This document shows positions 10,056-18,896 of a stretch of 64,000 nt of DNA, piece by piece. The stretch is from an uncultured Alphaproteobacteria bacterium (GTDB lineage: Bacteria; Pseudomonadota; Alphaproteobacteria; GCA-2731375). Location: contig CATOSZ010000001.1 of NCBI GenBank assembly GCA_951812805.1, positions 496,001-560,000 of the forward strand. Reading direction: 5' to 3'. Within the stretch, counting starts at the first letter, position 1. Every line of letters starts with the position of its first letter. Under the pieces are notes generated by a model that worked only from the letters and a program-made list of their open reading frames with translations, searched no databases and had not been told where the DNA came from. The position numbers and the translations under genes are program-made.

Positions 10056-10807
10056 ATCTCGATCACCATGCCGTCGTAGGCCGGCTCGACCCCGCGCGGC
10101 AGCGAGTCGACGAGCGTTTGGTAGTCCATTTCCCAGGTCATGTGGGTGAGGATCGCGCGTTTTGGCCGCAGGCGCGCAATCCACTCGAGCGTCAGCTCCA
10201 GGTGAGCATGCGTCGCATGCGGCTTGAGGCGAAGGGCGTCGACGATCCAGACCTCCACCCCCTCCAAGGCGGCGAATGCGTCTTCACCCAGAAAATTAAG
10301 ATCCGTCGAATAGGCAATTGAACCAAAACGAAATCCAAGGCTTGTCGTCCAGCCATGTTGCTGGCGGAACGGGACCACGTCCACGCCGGCGACCCGGAAC
10401 GGCTCGAGGTCGATTTCGTGCCCGTCGCAGATCGCCGGGTAGCCGGGATTGGAGGCGAAGATATAGCCGAAGCGGTGGGTGAGGAGCGCCAGCGTCTCGG
10501 CATCGGCATAGACCGGCACCCGCGCCTTTTGCATCATCGAAAATGCCCGCAGCTCGTCGATACCATGCGTGTGGTCCGCATGCTCGTGGGTGTAGAGCAC
10601 GGCGTCGAGGTGGCGGATGTCGTTGTCCAGGCACTGGGTGCGAAGGTCGGGCGAGGTATCGACGAGGATCGCCTTGCCCGCGTCCTCGACCAGGATCGAG
10701 GCGCGCATGCGGCGGTTGCGCGGCTCCTTGCGGTCGCACACGCCCCAGACGCCGCCGATGCGTGGAACGCCGCCCGATGTGCCACAGCCGAGGATGGTAA
10801 CGCGCAC
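10052..10807 (-). CDS. MBL-fold metallo-hydrolase (PhnP-like)
   Basis: 251 residues. The metallo-beta-lactamase signature THEHADHTHGID is present, with further ligands at AYSTDLNFL and HAHLEL. The N-terminus MRVTILGCGTSGGVPRIGG is typical of the PhnP/cyclic-phosphodiesterase branch. It is a probable phosphodiesterase acting on small cyclic nucleotides or sugar phosphates. It is the last gene of the dacA-holB-metG-tatD run on this strand and starts 13 bases after tatD, a widely conserved alphaproteobacterial position. Confidence 0.88.
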   Translation of the reverse strand: MRVTILGCGTSGGVPRIGGVWGVCDRKEPRNRRMRASILVEDAGKAILVDTSPDLRTQCLDNDIRHLDAVLYTHEHADHTHGIDELRAFSMMQKARVPVYADAETLALLTHRFGYIFASNPGYPAICDGHEIDLEPFRVAGVDVVPFRQQHGWTTSLGFRFGSIAYSTDLNFLGEDAFAALEGVEVWIVDALRLKPHATHAHLELTLEWIARLRPKRAILTHMTWEMDYQTLVDSLPRGVEPAYDGMVIEI

Positions 10808-10820
10808 CGCCCTTCCCCCC

Positions 10821-11609
10821 TCAGGCCGCCGCCGGCAGCGCGGCTTTGGTGAACAGCCGGTGGAAGTTCCCGGTGGTCAGCCGCGCAGTCTCGTCGGCGC
10901 CCAATCCCAGCAGACCGGCCAGGCAATTTGCCGTATGGGCGACATAGGCCGGCTCGCAGCGTTTGCCCCGCATCGGCACCGGCGCCAGGAAGGGACTGTC
11001 CGTCTCGACCAGCAGGCGGTCGTGCGGCGTCGCCTTGGCGATGTCGCGCAACTCCGCCGCCGTCTTGAAGGTGAGGATGCCGGAGAACGAGAGATAGAAG
11101 CCGATATCGAGCGCGGCCTCGGCCAGTTCCGGCCCCGAGGAAAAGCAGTGCATGACGCCCGGAAACGCCCCCTTGGCGGTCTCGGACCGCAGAATTTCAG
11201 CCATTTCTTCGTCGGCGGCGCGGCTGTGCACGATGAGCGGCAGGCCGGTTTCGCGGGCCGCCTGGATGTGTTTCAGGAACTGCGCGCGCTGGATGTCCCG
11301 CGGGCTCATGTCATAGTGGTAATCCAGGCCGCATTCGCCGATACCGACGACTTTCGGATGCGCCGACAGGCGGACCAGGTCCGCACTGGCCAAGTCCGGC
11401 TCGCTCGCCGCATCGTGCGGATGCAGGCCGACGGAACACCAGATGTTGTCTCGTCGTTCGGCCAGGGCCAGCACGCGGGGGAACTGTTCGACCCGGGTGC
11501 AGATCGTGATCATGCCGCCGACGCCGGCGGCCGAGGCGCGCGCGAGAACGTCGTCGAACTCATCGTCCAGCCCCTTCACGTCCAGGTGGCAATGGCTGTC
11601 GATCAGCAT
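10821..11609 (-). CDS. tatD: TatD-family metal-dependent deoxyribonuclease
   Basis: 262 residues from the ATG of [10 protein letters not shown]. TatD motifs: DSHCHLD (HxH), [10 protein letters not shown] (catalytic Glu), IVHSR, MHCFSS and [10 protein letters not shown]. The fold is a TIM barrel with two metals and DNase/exonuclease activity, implicated in DNA repair and quality control. Its start overlaps the end of metG by 7 bases, so the two are translationally coupled. Confidence 0.95.
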   Translation of the reverse strand: MLIDSHCHLDVKGLDDEFDDVLARASAAGVGGMITICTRVEQFPRVLALAERRDNIWCSVGLHPHDAASEPDLASADLVRLSAHPKVVGIGECGLDYHYDMSPRDIQRAQFLKHIQAARETGLPLIVHSRAADEEMAEILRSETAKGAFPGVMHCFSSGPELAEAALDIGFYLSFSGILTFKTAAELRDIAKATPHDRLLVETDSPFLAPVPMRGKRCEPAYVAHTANCLAGLLGLGADETARLTTGNFHRLFTKAALPAAA

Positions 11610-13198
11610 GCCGCGGCCTCCTCCGGCAGGCTGAGGCGGGGAAACACGCCCTGTGGCTTGGGCAATTCGGTGCCCGGTTGCAAAGCCTCGGCGGGATCGG
11701 TGATCGCGGCGAAGCTCCGCGCCGCGCCGGTCCCCGGCACGCAGAGCTGGTCGAGGATGCGCCCCGCCCCGTCCGGTACCGCCGGCTGCGCCAGGATGGC
11801 CAGGCGCCGGATGGTGTCCGCCAGGACATAGAGGACGGTGGCCATGCGGGGGGGATCGCTCTTGCGTAGCTCCCACGGGGCTTGCGCGTCGACGTAACGA
11901 TTGGCCTCGCCCACGACCCGCCAGATATCGGCCAGCAGGGAATGGATGTCGAGATTGTCGATCATCGCCGCGCGGGCGCCGTCCAGCACGCCGCCCGCCG
12001 CGTCGAGCAGGGCGCGGTCCGCGTCGCTCAAGGGCCCCGGCGTCGGCACCCGGGCCTCGCAGTTGCGGTTGATCATGGACAGCACGCGCTGCGAGAGGTT
12101 GCCGAAATCGTTGGCGAGATCGCTGTTGATACGGCGCACCATGGCGTCCGGCGAATAGCCGCCGTCCTGGCCGAAGCGGACCTCCGCCATGAAGAAGTAG
12201 CGTACCTGGTCGACGCCGAAACTTTGCACCAGATCGAAGGGATCGACGACGTTGCCGACCGACTTCGACATTTTCTCCCCCTTCACGTTGAGGAAGCCGT
12301 GGGCGAAGACGCGCCGCGGCAGTTCGACGCCGGCGGACATCAGGAAGGCAGGCCAGTAGACCGCGTGGAAGCGGACGATGTCCTTGCCGATCACATGAAT
12401 GTCGGCCGGCCAGGCCGGCGTGTCGGCGCCGCGTGCGTTGTAGCCCTCACCCGGGAATCCGCTCGCTGTCAGATAGTTGGTGAGCGCGTCGACCCAGACA
12501 TACATCACATGCGCGGGATCGTCCGGCACCGGTACGCCCCAGCTGAACGTCGTCCGGCTGATCGAAAGATCGCGCAGCCCGGATTTCACGAAGCTGATGA
12601 CTTCGTTGCGCCGCGCCTCGGGCTGGATGAAGTCCGGATGGGCCTCGAAATGGGCCAACAACCGGTCCTGGTAGGCGGAAAGCCGGAAGAAGTAGCTCGC
12701 TTCCTCCACCCACTCGACGAGCGTGCCCTGGGGTGAGAGTTTGGCGCCGCCCTCCCCCTCGACCAACTCGTCCTCGGCGTAATAGGCCTCGTCGCGTACC
12801 GAATACCAACCGGCGTAACTGTCCAGATAGATATCGCCCGCCGCCGCCATGCGCCGCCACAGCTCCTGCACCGCCTCATAGTGGCGCGGCTCCGTCGTGC
12901 GGATGAAGTCGTCGTTGGCGGCGTTCAGCACCTCCGCCATGCGACTGAATTCGGGCGTGATGCGATCGGCGAGCGCGCGCGGCTCGACCCCTTCGGCCCG
13001 CGCTGTTTGTTCCATCTTGATGCCATGCTCGTCGGTGCCGGTCAGGAAATAGACGTCGCGGCCGTCCAGGCGCAGAAACCGCGCGATGACGTCGGTCGCG
13101 ATCAGCTCATAGGCATGGCCGATATGCGGCGGCCCGTTGGGATAGCTGATCGCCGTGGTGATATAGAAGGGCTCGCCGCCGCTCATGGCCGTGTCCAT
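11603..13198 (-). CDS. metG: Methionyl-tRNA synthetase
   Basis: 531 residues. PPHIGHAY supplies the HIGH motif (residues 25-28) and [10 protein letters not shown] the KMSKS motif. The connective region ([20 protein letters not shown]) lacks the CxxC zinc knuckle, as in the MetG1 class, and there is no C-terminal tRNA-binding (EMAP-like) extension. It charges initiator and elongator tRNA-Met. It lies between holB (28 bases upstream) and tatD (overlapping). Confidence 0.96.
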   Translation of the reverse strand: MDTAMSGGEPFYITTAISYPNGPPHIGHAYELIATDVIARFLRLDGRDVYFLTGTDEHGIKMEQTARAEGVEPRALADRITPEFSRMAEVLNAANDDFIRTTEPRHYEAVQELWRRMAAAGDIYLDSYAGWYSVRDEAYYAEDELVEGEGGAKLSPQGTLVEWVEEASYFFRLSAYQDRLLAHFEAHPDFIQPEARRNEVISFVKSGLRDLSISRTTFSWGVPVPDDPAHVMYVWVDALTNYLTASGFPGEGYNARGADTPAWPADIHVIGKDIVRFHAVYWPAFLMSAGVELPRRVFAHGFLNVKGEKMSKSVGNVVDPFDLVQSFGVDQVRYFFMAEVRFGQDGGYSPDAMVRRINSDLANDFGNLSQRVLSMINRNCEARVPTPGPLSDADRALLDAAGGVLDGARAAMIDNLDIHSLLADIWRVVGEANRYVDAQAPWELRKSDPPRMATVLYVLADTIRRLAILAQPAVPDGAGRILDQLCVPGTGAARSFAAITDPAEALQPGTELPKPQGVFPRLSLPEEAAAC

Positions 13199-13226
13199 TT
13201 CCCGCTCAGAAGTGCCGGCGATCGCC

Positions 13227-14327
13227 CTAGCCGCGTACCGTGTCCGCGACGGCGAGAAATGCCGCCAGGATCACCTGTTTACGATCGAGGCTCGCCGTGT
13301 CCGCGCGCCGGGCAAGGCGCGTCACCTTGTCCCACAGGTCAAGCCAGCGATCAAGGCTGGCTGAGGGCAGCAGGCGGGCCGACAGCGCCGCCTCGCCGGC
13401 GACCATCTCGAACTCGGAACCCCCGCTAGATCGTCGGATGACACGGCTTATCCATAATCCCAAAAGATCCATGCAAACTTCGAATTCAGCTTGTTTTTCT
13501 CGCCTGGCTAGCTTGTCGCCAAGGGCGTGCAGCCGGGCCATATCGAGGCGCGGGGCCGGCTCCAACAGCGCCAGCATGTCGCGGTAGACGTCGAGGCCGC
13601 CGGCCGCCACCAGTTCATGCGCACGGCCGGGACTGCCGGCGGCGAGCCGCATGATCGCCTGCCGGTCGTCGGCTGCCAGTTCCGGGTGACGGCTGGCGAG
13701 GAGGTTGGTCATGGCCTCGTCGTCGAGCGGTTGCAGCGCCAGCTGACGGCAGCGCGAGCGGATGGTCGCGATCACCTGGGTCGGCGCCGGGGCGGTCAAC
13801 AGCAGCAAGGCCCCCGCCGGCGGTTCTTCCAGCACCTTCAACAGGGCATTTGCGGCCGCCTCGTTCATGGTGTCGGCGCCGTCGACAATGGCGATACGCC
13901 AGCCCGATTGCCCCGCCGTCAGGCGGAAAAACTGGATGAGGGCGCGGATCTGCTCGATCCGGATATAGGCCGAGAGGCGGCCGGTCCGTTCGCTCGCCTC
14001 GCGCTCCACGGTGACCAGATCGACATGGGCACCGGCGGCAACCTGGTGGAAGACCGGATCCTCGGCGGCGATATGAAGGCTGCGGGGAGCATCGGCGAAG
14101 AGGCCGCCGCCCGCCGCCGCACCACCCGCCAGCATGAACCGTGCAAAGCGATAGGCGAGCGTCGCCTTGCCGATGCCGGCGGGCCCCGTGATCAACCAAC
14201 CAGGCGGCAGGCGCCCGGCGATCGTGGCGTCCAGCAAGGCCGCTTCCGCCGCGCCGTGCCCGACCAGGTCCGCCGTGTGACGGGGACGGAAGGGATCGTC
14301 CTCGACCGGCGTCGGCGTCTTTGCCAC
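13227..14327 (-). CDS. holB: DNA polymerase III delta' subunit
   Basis: 366 residues from a GTG ([11 protein letters not shown]) preceded by AGGAGGGG; the frame extends further but only as Arg-rich low-complexity coding. The AAA+ clamp-loader fold shows Walker A as [11 protein letters not shown] and the sensor region [20 protein letters not shown]. The remnant SRC motif of delta' is present. It is part of the sliding-clamp loader. The start lies 11 bases after the dacA stop, with no tmk gene between them (see findings). Confidence 0.92.
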   Translation of the reverse strand: MAKTPTPVEDDPFRPRHTADLVGHGAAEAALLDATIAGRLPPGWLITGPAGIGKATLAYRFARFMLAGGAAAGGGLFADAPRSLHIAAEDPVFHQVAAGAHVDLVTVEREASERTGRLSAYIRIEQIRALIQFFRLTAGQSGWRIAIVDGADTMNEAAANALLKVLEEPPAGALLLLTAPAPTQVIATIRSRCRQLALQPLDDEAMTNLLASRHPELAADDRQAIMRLAAGSPGRAHELVAAGGLDVYRDMLALLEPAPRLDMARLHALGDKLARREKQAEFEVCMDLLGLWISRVIRRSSGGSEFEMVAGEAALSARLLPSASLDRWLDLWDKVTRLARRADTASLDRKQVILAAFLAVADTVRG

Positions 14328-14338
14328 GCCTGCCCCTC

Positions 14339-15490
14339 CTAGTCGGCGCCGCCGGCGCCGAGGACGACGTGGGTGAGCGCCCCCCAAAGCCGGCCGAGCG
14401 GGCCCCGTCGCTCCACATCGCGGGCCGCCAGCAACGGCTTCTCGACCGTCGGCAGGCCCTTTGCCGAAATCCGCAAGGTGGCAATCGCCGTACCCTCGGC
14501 GATCGGCGCGGCGACGGGCCCGTCGTAGCTGATCGTCACCTTCATCTCCTTGCGGGCCTTGCGCGGTATGGTGACGGTCAACGGCTCGGCCAGGACCAGC
14601 GGCACCGTATCCTCCGTGCCGAGCCAGACCTGGGCCTCGCCGACCTCGTCGCCGGGGCCGAACAGCTTGTGGTTGGCGAATTGCCGGAAGGCCCAGCCGA
14701 GCAGGCGCGAACTCTCGCGGCTGCGGGCGTTGACGCTGTCGAGACCGTTCACCACCAGGATCAACCGGCGGTCCTTGCGCTTGGCCGAGGCGACCAGACC
14801 GTAGCCGGACGCCTTGGTATGACCTGTCTTCAAGCCATCCGCGCCGCTGCCGTTGTAGAGCAGCGGATTTCGGTTGCCCTGCTTGATCTTGTTGTAGGTG
14901 AATTCCTTGACCCTGAAGAGTTTGTAGTAATTCGGAAAATCGTCGATCAGCCGTTGTGACAGGCGGACCAGGTCCCAGGCGCTCATCACATGCTCGGGGT
15001 GCGGCCAGCCGCTGGCGTTGGTGAAGTGGCTGTCTCGCAGACCCAGTTTGGTGGCCACCGCGTTCATTTCCTCGGCAAAGGCCTCTTCCGTGCCGGCAAG
15101 TCCTTCGGCCAGAACGATGCAGGCGTCATTGCCGGACTGGATGATGACGCCGTTCAGCAGATCGCCGACCCGGACCCGCTTGCCGACCTCGACGAACATC
15201 TTCGAACCGCCCATTTTCCAGGCCTTTTTCGAGACCTCGAAGGTGTCGTCGAGGGTCAATCCCTGCTCCTTGAGCGCGAGAAAGACCATATAGACGGTCA
15301 TGAGCTTGGACATGGAGGCCGGCGCCATCGGCGCCTCGGCGTCTTTCTCCAGCAGCACGGCGCCGGTGTCGTGATCGACCAGCAGCGCATGGCGCGCCGG
15401 CGTGTCGATGGCCGCGGCCGGCTGGGCGAGAAAGCCCACCAGACCAGCGACGAGCGCCACCGCGGCGGTAAATGTTCGTGTATCGTTCAT
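14339..15490 (-). CDS. dacA: D-alanyl-D-alanine carboxypeptidase (penicillin-binding protein 5/6 type)
   Basis: 383 residues from MNDTRTFTAA with a Sec signal peptide ending near QPAAA. Active-site motifs: SMSK (Ser59, Lys62), SGN in IIQSGNDAC and KTG in GLKTGHTKASG. The C-terminal beta-domain and terminal helix of low-mass PBPs follow. It trims the terminal D-Ala from peptidoglycan pentapeptides in the periplasm. It belongs to the rlpA-dacA-holB-metG-tatD run. Confidence 0.95.
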   Translation of the reverse strand: MNDTRTFTAAVALVAGLVGFLAQPAAAIDTPARHALLVDHDTGAVLLEKDAEAPMAPASMSKLMTVYMVFLALKEQGLTLDDTFEVSKKAWKMGGSKMFVEVGKRVRVGDLLNGVIIQSGNDACIVLAEGLAGTEEAFAEEMNAVATKLGLRDSHFTNASGWPHPEHVMSAWDLVRLSQRLIDDFPNYYKLFRVKEFTYNKIKQGNRNPLLYNGSGADGLKTGHTKASGYGLVASAKRKDRRLILVVNGLDSVNARSRESSRLLGWAFRQFANHKLFGPGDEVGEAQVWLGTEDTVPLVLAEPLTVTIPRKARKEMKVTISYDGPVAAPIAEGTAIATLRISAKGLPTVEKPLLAARDVERRGPLGRLWGALTHVVLGAGGAD

Positions 15491-15590
15491 GGTCGCGATC
15501 CTGCCGGCAAGGCCCCCGTCGGTCAAGGCGTTCTCCCGCAGGAATTTCAGCCGCAGAGATGGCAAGAAGATGGCGTGGCGGCGGTCCGGA

Positions 15591-16580
15591 TCAATCAACG
15601 ATGATACGTGCGTCGTGCAGGCCCTTGGCGATCACGGAATCGAGGATCTCGTCGGCCGACTTCACGCTGCCCACCGGCCCGACCCGGACCCGAAAAAATT
15701 CACGCTCCTTCACCCAGACCGCGGCGATTTTGGTTGGGCCCAGATAGGCGAGGCGCGCGCGCAGACGGTTGGCGTTGTCGTATTTTATGAAAGAGCCCGC
15801 CTGGACGAAGATCCGGCTGGGCGTCACCTTGGCGGTGCGGACCACGCCGGCCGGTAGCGAACCGGTCCCTTCCCCCAGACGACGCGGCGGGCGGGAGGCG
15901 ACACGGGCGCCGGTACCCGAGGATGCCCGTTTCTTTGATTTTTGCGCTGCGCCGGAGGGCGGCGTTAGGCGTTGCGAGGTGACGCCCGCCTTCGGCAGGG
16001 CCGGCAGCGCCTTGCGTTCGGCCTCGCTGGTCGCGGGCTTGGCCGCGACCTGGACGTCGCCCGAGCCTTCCAGGGTGACGCGGACCTTGGCCGTACCCGC
16101 CCCCTGGAAACCGAGCAACTGCGCCGCGCGACGGGAGACGTCGATGATGCGACCGTGCACGAAGGGACCGCGATCGTTCACCCGCAACATCAACGAGCGG
16201 CCATTGCCGAGATTGGTGACACGGACATTGGTCGGCAGCGGCAGCGTCTTGTGCGCCGCCGTCAGCGCGTTCATGTCGTAGCGCTCGCCGTTCGCCGTCT
16301 TGCGACCGTGAAACGGCTCGCCGTACCACGACGCGATCCCCGTTTCGTCATAGTCGGGCTGGCGCTTGGGATAATACCAGACGCCCTTAATCTGGTAGGG
16401 CTTGCCGACCTTGACCTTGGAGCGGTCGATCGGTGCCGGCGCGCCACTCGTCGTCTCCGCGCCCGCCTGGCCGATCTTCTTGGCGACATGCATCGCCAGC
16501 TGCGTTTGGGCGCATCCCGCCAGCACAAGGGTGGCGACGAGGAGGCCCATACCGATCAAAACTCGCCGTCGACACATCAT
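15591..16580 (-). CDS. rlpA: RlpA septal lytic transglycosylase with SPOR domain
   Basis: 329 residues from the first of two adjacent ATGs; a TTG at 16592 would add four residues. Lipobox LAGC gives an outer-membrane lipoprotein. The double-psi beta-barrel domain shows GIASWYGEPFHGRKTANGE and VNDRGPFVHGRIIDVSRRAA, with the catalytic Asp in NDRGPF. A low-complexity linker leads to a C-terminal SPOR domain (QAGSFIKYDNANRLRARL) that binds denuded glycan strands at the septum. It cleaves naked glycans during division. It lies 100 bases upstream of dacA on the same strand. Confidence 0.94.
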   Translation of the reverse strand: MMCRRRVLIGMGLLVATLVLAGCAQTQLAMHVAKKIGQAGAETTSGAPAPIDRSKVKVGKPYQIKGVWYYPKRQPDYDETGIASWYGEPFHGRKTANGERYDMNALTAAHKTLPLPTNVRVTNLGNGRSLMLRVNDRGPFVHGRIIDVSRRAAQLLGFQGAGTAKVRVTLEGSGDVQVAAKPATSEAERKALPALPKAGVTSQRLTPPSGAAQKSKKRASSGTGARVASRPPRRLGEGTGSLPAGVVRTAKVTPSRIFVQAGSFIKYDNANRLRARLAYLGPTKIAAVWVKEREFFRVRVGPVGSVKSADEILDSVIAKGLHDARIIVD

Positions 16581-16672
16581 TTCGTGCCCCAAGCTCGCGA
16601 TTCGCCACGATATTGTACATTAACCGTGGATCGGGACGCGAACAAGTCCGGCCGTCAGGTGCCGAAGTTCGC

Positions 16673-17647
16673 CTATCTGCCACCGATCGCATCGGACAAT
16701 CGGCCGACCGCCATGGCAAAATAATGCGAGCGGTTCCATTTCAATATCGTGCGGTAATTGTTGTAAACCAGGAATGCGGGGCCCTTGCCGCCCTTCGAGG
16801 GCAGGATGACGGAGGCCTTCAGAGCGCGCGCCGGCAACGGTCCGCCATCGGCGTTGCGCACCCCGAGCTTGGACCATTCGGGCAAGGTGCGCCGCACCTT
16901 GAGGTCGGCCAGCGACCGGTCGAAGCCTTTCGGCAGGCGAACCTTGCGGCCCCAGGTCTGATCGCCCTTCCAGCCGGATCGTTTCAAGTAGTTCGCAGCG
17001 GACGCGAAGACGTCCGGCAGGGTGGTCCAGATGTCGCGCCGGCCGTCGTCGTCGAAATCGCGGGCATAGGCCCGGAAACTCGACGGCATGAACTGGCTCT
17101 GTCCCATGGCCCCGGCCCAGGAGCCGACCATCTTGTCGGCGGCGATATGACCTTCGTCCAGGATCTTCAGCGCGTGGAACAGCTCGCCGCGGAAATATTT
17201 GGAGCGCCGACCGTCGTGCGCCAGCGTCGCCAGGGCCGGGATGACCGAGAAACCGCCGGTCACCCGGCCGTAGTCCGACTCGATCCCCCACAACGCCACG
17301 ATGAAGCGGGCCTGGACACCGAATTTCTTCGCGACCGTGTCCAGCAACGCCCGGTGCTTGGCGAGCCGCGCCCGCCCGGCCTTGATCCGGCTCTGCGGCA
17401 CGACGCGGGTGATATATTCCTGGAACGTCAAGGTGAATTCGGGCTGCCGGCGGTCCAGCTCGATGACCCGGGGGATCGGCTTCACCCCTTTGAGCGCCAC
17501 GTCCAGGGTCTTGCCCTTGATGCCCTTCTTCAAGGCCTCCGCGCGCACGCCCTTCAACCAGGCTTCGAAACTTTCCGCCCGGACATCGCCGCCGAATATC
17601 GCGAAGGCCAGCAGCGCCAGCGCACAGGCCGTGGAGAGGCGCCTCAT
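16673..17647 (-). CDS. mltB: Lytic murein transglycosylase B family
   Basis: 324 residues with an N-terminal signal peptide (MRRLSTACALALLAFAIFGG). Family 103 transglycosylase motifs are clear: ALWGIESDYGRVTG carries the catalytic Glu, followed by AGAMGQSQFMPSSF and DFDDDGRRDIW. It cleaves peptidoglycan glycan strands to 1,6-anhydro ends in the periplasm. No lipobox, so it is a soluble or signal-anchored form. Its ATG overlaps the stop of the upstream pentapeptide gene (ATGA), indicating co-translation. Confidence 0.93.
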   Translation of the reverse strand: MRRLSTACALALLAFAIFGGDVRAESFEAWLKGVRAEALKKGIKGKTLDVALKGVKPIPRVIELDRRQPEFTLTFQEYITRVVPQSRIKAGRARLAKHRALLDTVAKKFGVQARFIVALWGIESDYGRVTGGFSVIPALATLAHDGRRSKYFRGELFHALKILDEGHIAADKMVGSWAGAMGQSQFMPSSFRAYARDFDDDGRRDIWTTLPDVFASAANYLKRSGWKGDQTWGRKVRLPKGFDRSLADLKVRRTLPEWSKLGVRNADGGPLPARALKASVILPSKGGKGPAFLVYNNYRTILKWNRSHYFAMAVGRLSDAIGGR

Positions 17648-18222
17648 TTGCGGTACCCGACGGCGTCGTCCAACACCGCGCCCATGAAGTCGGCGCCGGC
17701 GAGGTCGGCACCGCTGAGGTTCGCCTTGGTCAGATTGGCGTCCTTGAAGCTGGCGCCGGCGAGCTGCGCCTTGCGCAGGCTGGCCCCCGTGAGATCCGCG
17801 CCCGCCAGGTTGGCGCCCTTGAGGATCGTCTTGTCGAGTTTCGCGCCCACCAGGTTCGCGCCGGCGAGATCGGCCCCGCGAAGCGTCGCCTTGCCGAAGT
17901 CCGCGCCGGAGAGATCCGCGTTCGCCAGGTCGGCGCCCGCGAGCGAGGCCTTGCGCAGATCGGCGCCGGCGAGCTTGGCGCCGGTGAGGTCCGCCCCCTT
18001 CAGGAACGCGCGATTGAGGTTGGCGCCCGACAGGTCGGCGCCCGCGAGCTTCGCCCCCTCGAGATAACTGTTGTGCAGGTCGACGCCGACCAGCGCGCAG
18101 CCCACGCAGGCCTTGTCGCTCTTCAGCGCGCGCGCCTTGGCCTTGGCGTCGTCCTGTGCCGCCGCGGGGCCTGTCAGTATCGCCAGGGCCATCAGGCCCG
18201 AAAGCCAGATCTTCGCCACCAT
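17644..18222 (-). CDS. Secreted pentapeptide-repeat protein
   Basis: 192 residues with a signal peptide ending near GPAAAQ. A short CVGC pair (a possible disulfide or ligand) precedes about 25 tandem A(D/N)Lxx pentapeptides (AKLAGADLSGANL and so on). These should form a right-handed quadrilateral beta-helix. Its stop overlaps the mltB start, suggesting a periplasmic role linked to cell-wall work. Exported pentapeptide proteins have no single known function. Confidence 0.88.
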   Translation of the reverse strand: MVAKIWLSGLMALAILTGPAAAQDDAKAKARALKSDKACVGCALVGVDLHNSYLEGAKLAGADLSGANLNRAFLKGADLTGAKLAGADLRKASLAGADLANADLSGADFGKATLRGADLAGANLVGAKLDKTILKGANLAGADLTGASLRKAQLAGASFKDANLTKANLSGADLAGADFMGAVLDDAVGYRK

Positions 18223-18249
18223 GCTCTCGCCTCCCTCGCTTCGCTACAC

Positions 18250-18486
18250 CTACTCGTCGAACGCCAGCTCGAAACCCTCGTCGCAATAGGCGTCACCATT
18301 CTGCCGCCAGCGGACCGGCGATGTCTTGGCCCCGAAAAACAGGGTCGCCGTTTCGGCACGACAGATACAGGCCCGCAGCTGACACGACAGCGCCATATCC
18401 AGCTCGCCCTCGACGTCGCGCCGTTCGCCCTCGCCGCCGGCGCAGGCCGCCACGCCCAACAGCGCGACCAGAACCATAACCCGCAT
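18250..18486 (-). CDS. Small lipoprotein, function unknown
   Basis: 78 residues from an ATG directly after GGGAGGGGGG. It begins MRVMVLVALLGVAACAGG with a lipobox VAAC, then a Cys-rich mature part (SCQLRACICRAE, AYCDEGFE). The five Cys residues and export suggest disulfides. It lies 27 bases upstream of the pentapeptide gene on the same strand. Confidence 0.65.
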   Translation of the reverse strand: MRVMVLVALLGVAACAGGEGERRDVEGELDMALSCQLRACICRAETATLFFGAKTSPVRWRQNGDAYCDEGFELAFDE

Positions 18487-18625
18487 GCCCCCCTCCCGGA
18501 ACACCATCCCTCGACCCTGGTTAAGCGGACCGGCGCGTGGGAGCAAGGGGAATATTCGCGCCCCGACAAAGCCGCTTTTCCCGACGGCCCGGCTTTGCTA
18601 TCCATGGCTGCCGGCTCGAACCCGC

Positions 18626-18715
18626 GGATGGGTGGCAGAGTGGTCGAATGCACCGGTCTTGAAAACCGGCGGGAGTTCACGCTCCCCGTGGGTTCGAATC
18701 CCACCCCATCCGCCA
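18626..18715 (+). tRNA. tRNA-Ser (UGA anticodon)
   Basis: 90 bases with encoded CCA. The acceptor GGATGGG pairs with CCCATCC, followed by discriminator G. The anticodon arm CCGGT-CTTGAAA-ACCGG shows TGA. It has a long variable arm (GGGAG/CTCCC) and the T-arm GTGGG-TTCGAAT-CCCAC. It reads UCA. It is followed directly by the tandem tail repeats. Confidence 0.97.
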
Positions 18716-18872
18716 TTCTTTAGTCTGCGGGCAGCCGGCCCACCAACCCTGCCCGCGGGCTGCGGGTTCGGACTTCGTTCCGAACCCTCCGCCATTATTT
18801 GTCTGCGGATCGCCGGCCCACCAACCCGATCCGCGGGCTGCGGGTTCGGATAAAATGGCGAACCTTCCGCCA
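18712..18872 (+). repeat. Two tandem ~79-bp tRNA-tail repeats
   Basis: Two units (18712-18790 and 18791-18868) follow the 3' end of tRNA-Ser. Each holds an 8-bp hairpin with a 14-base loop (CCGGCCCACCAACC), then a T-arm-like GCGGGTTCGGA, then an acceptor-like CCTCCGCCA or CTTCCGCCA. The hairpin stems at 18727-18734/18749-18756 and 18805-18812/18827-18834 differ by compensated changes. The same family lies after tRNA-Leu at 45893. Confidence 0.85.
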
Positions 18873-18896
18873 TGACTTGTGGGCCAGGTTCGCCCG

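Noticed and set aside
11882..12736. Long open frame opposite metG (and similar ones opposite pccB, mltB, rlpA and the transposases)
   Set aside because: Products are His/Arg/Val-rich with no motif, while the other strand carries clear conserved enzymes.
18712..18872. CRISPR array or simple intrinsic terminator after tRNA-Ser
   Set aside because: The units are contiguous with no variable spacers of constant length, no cas genes are near, and the hairpins lack a following U-run.
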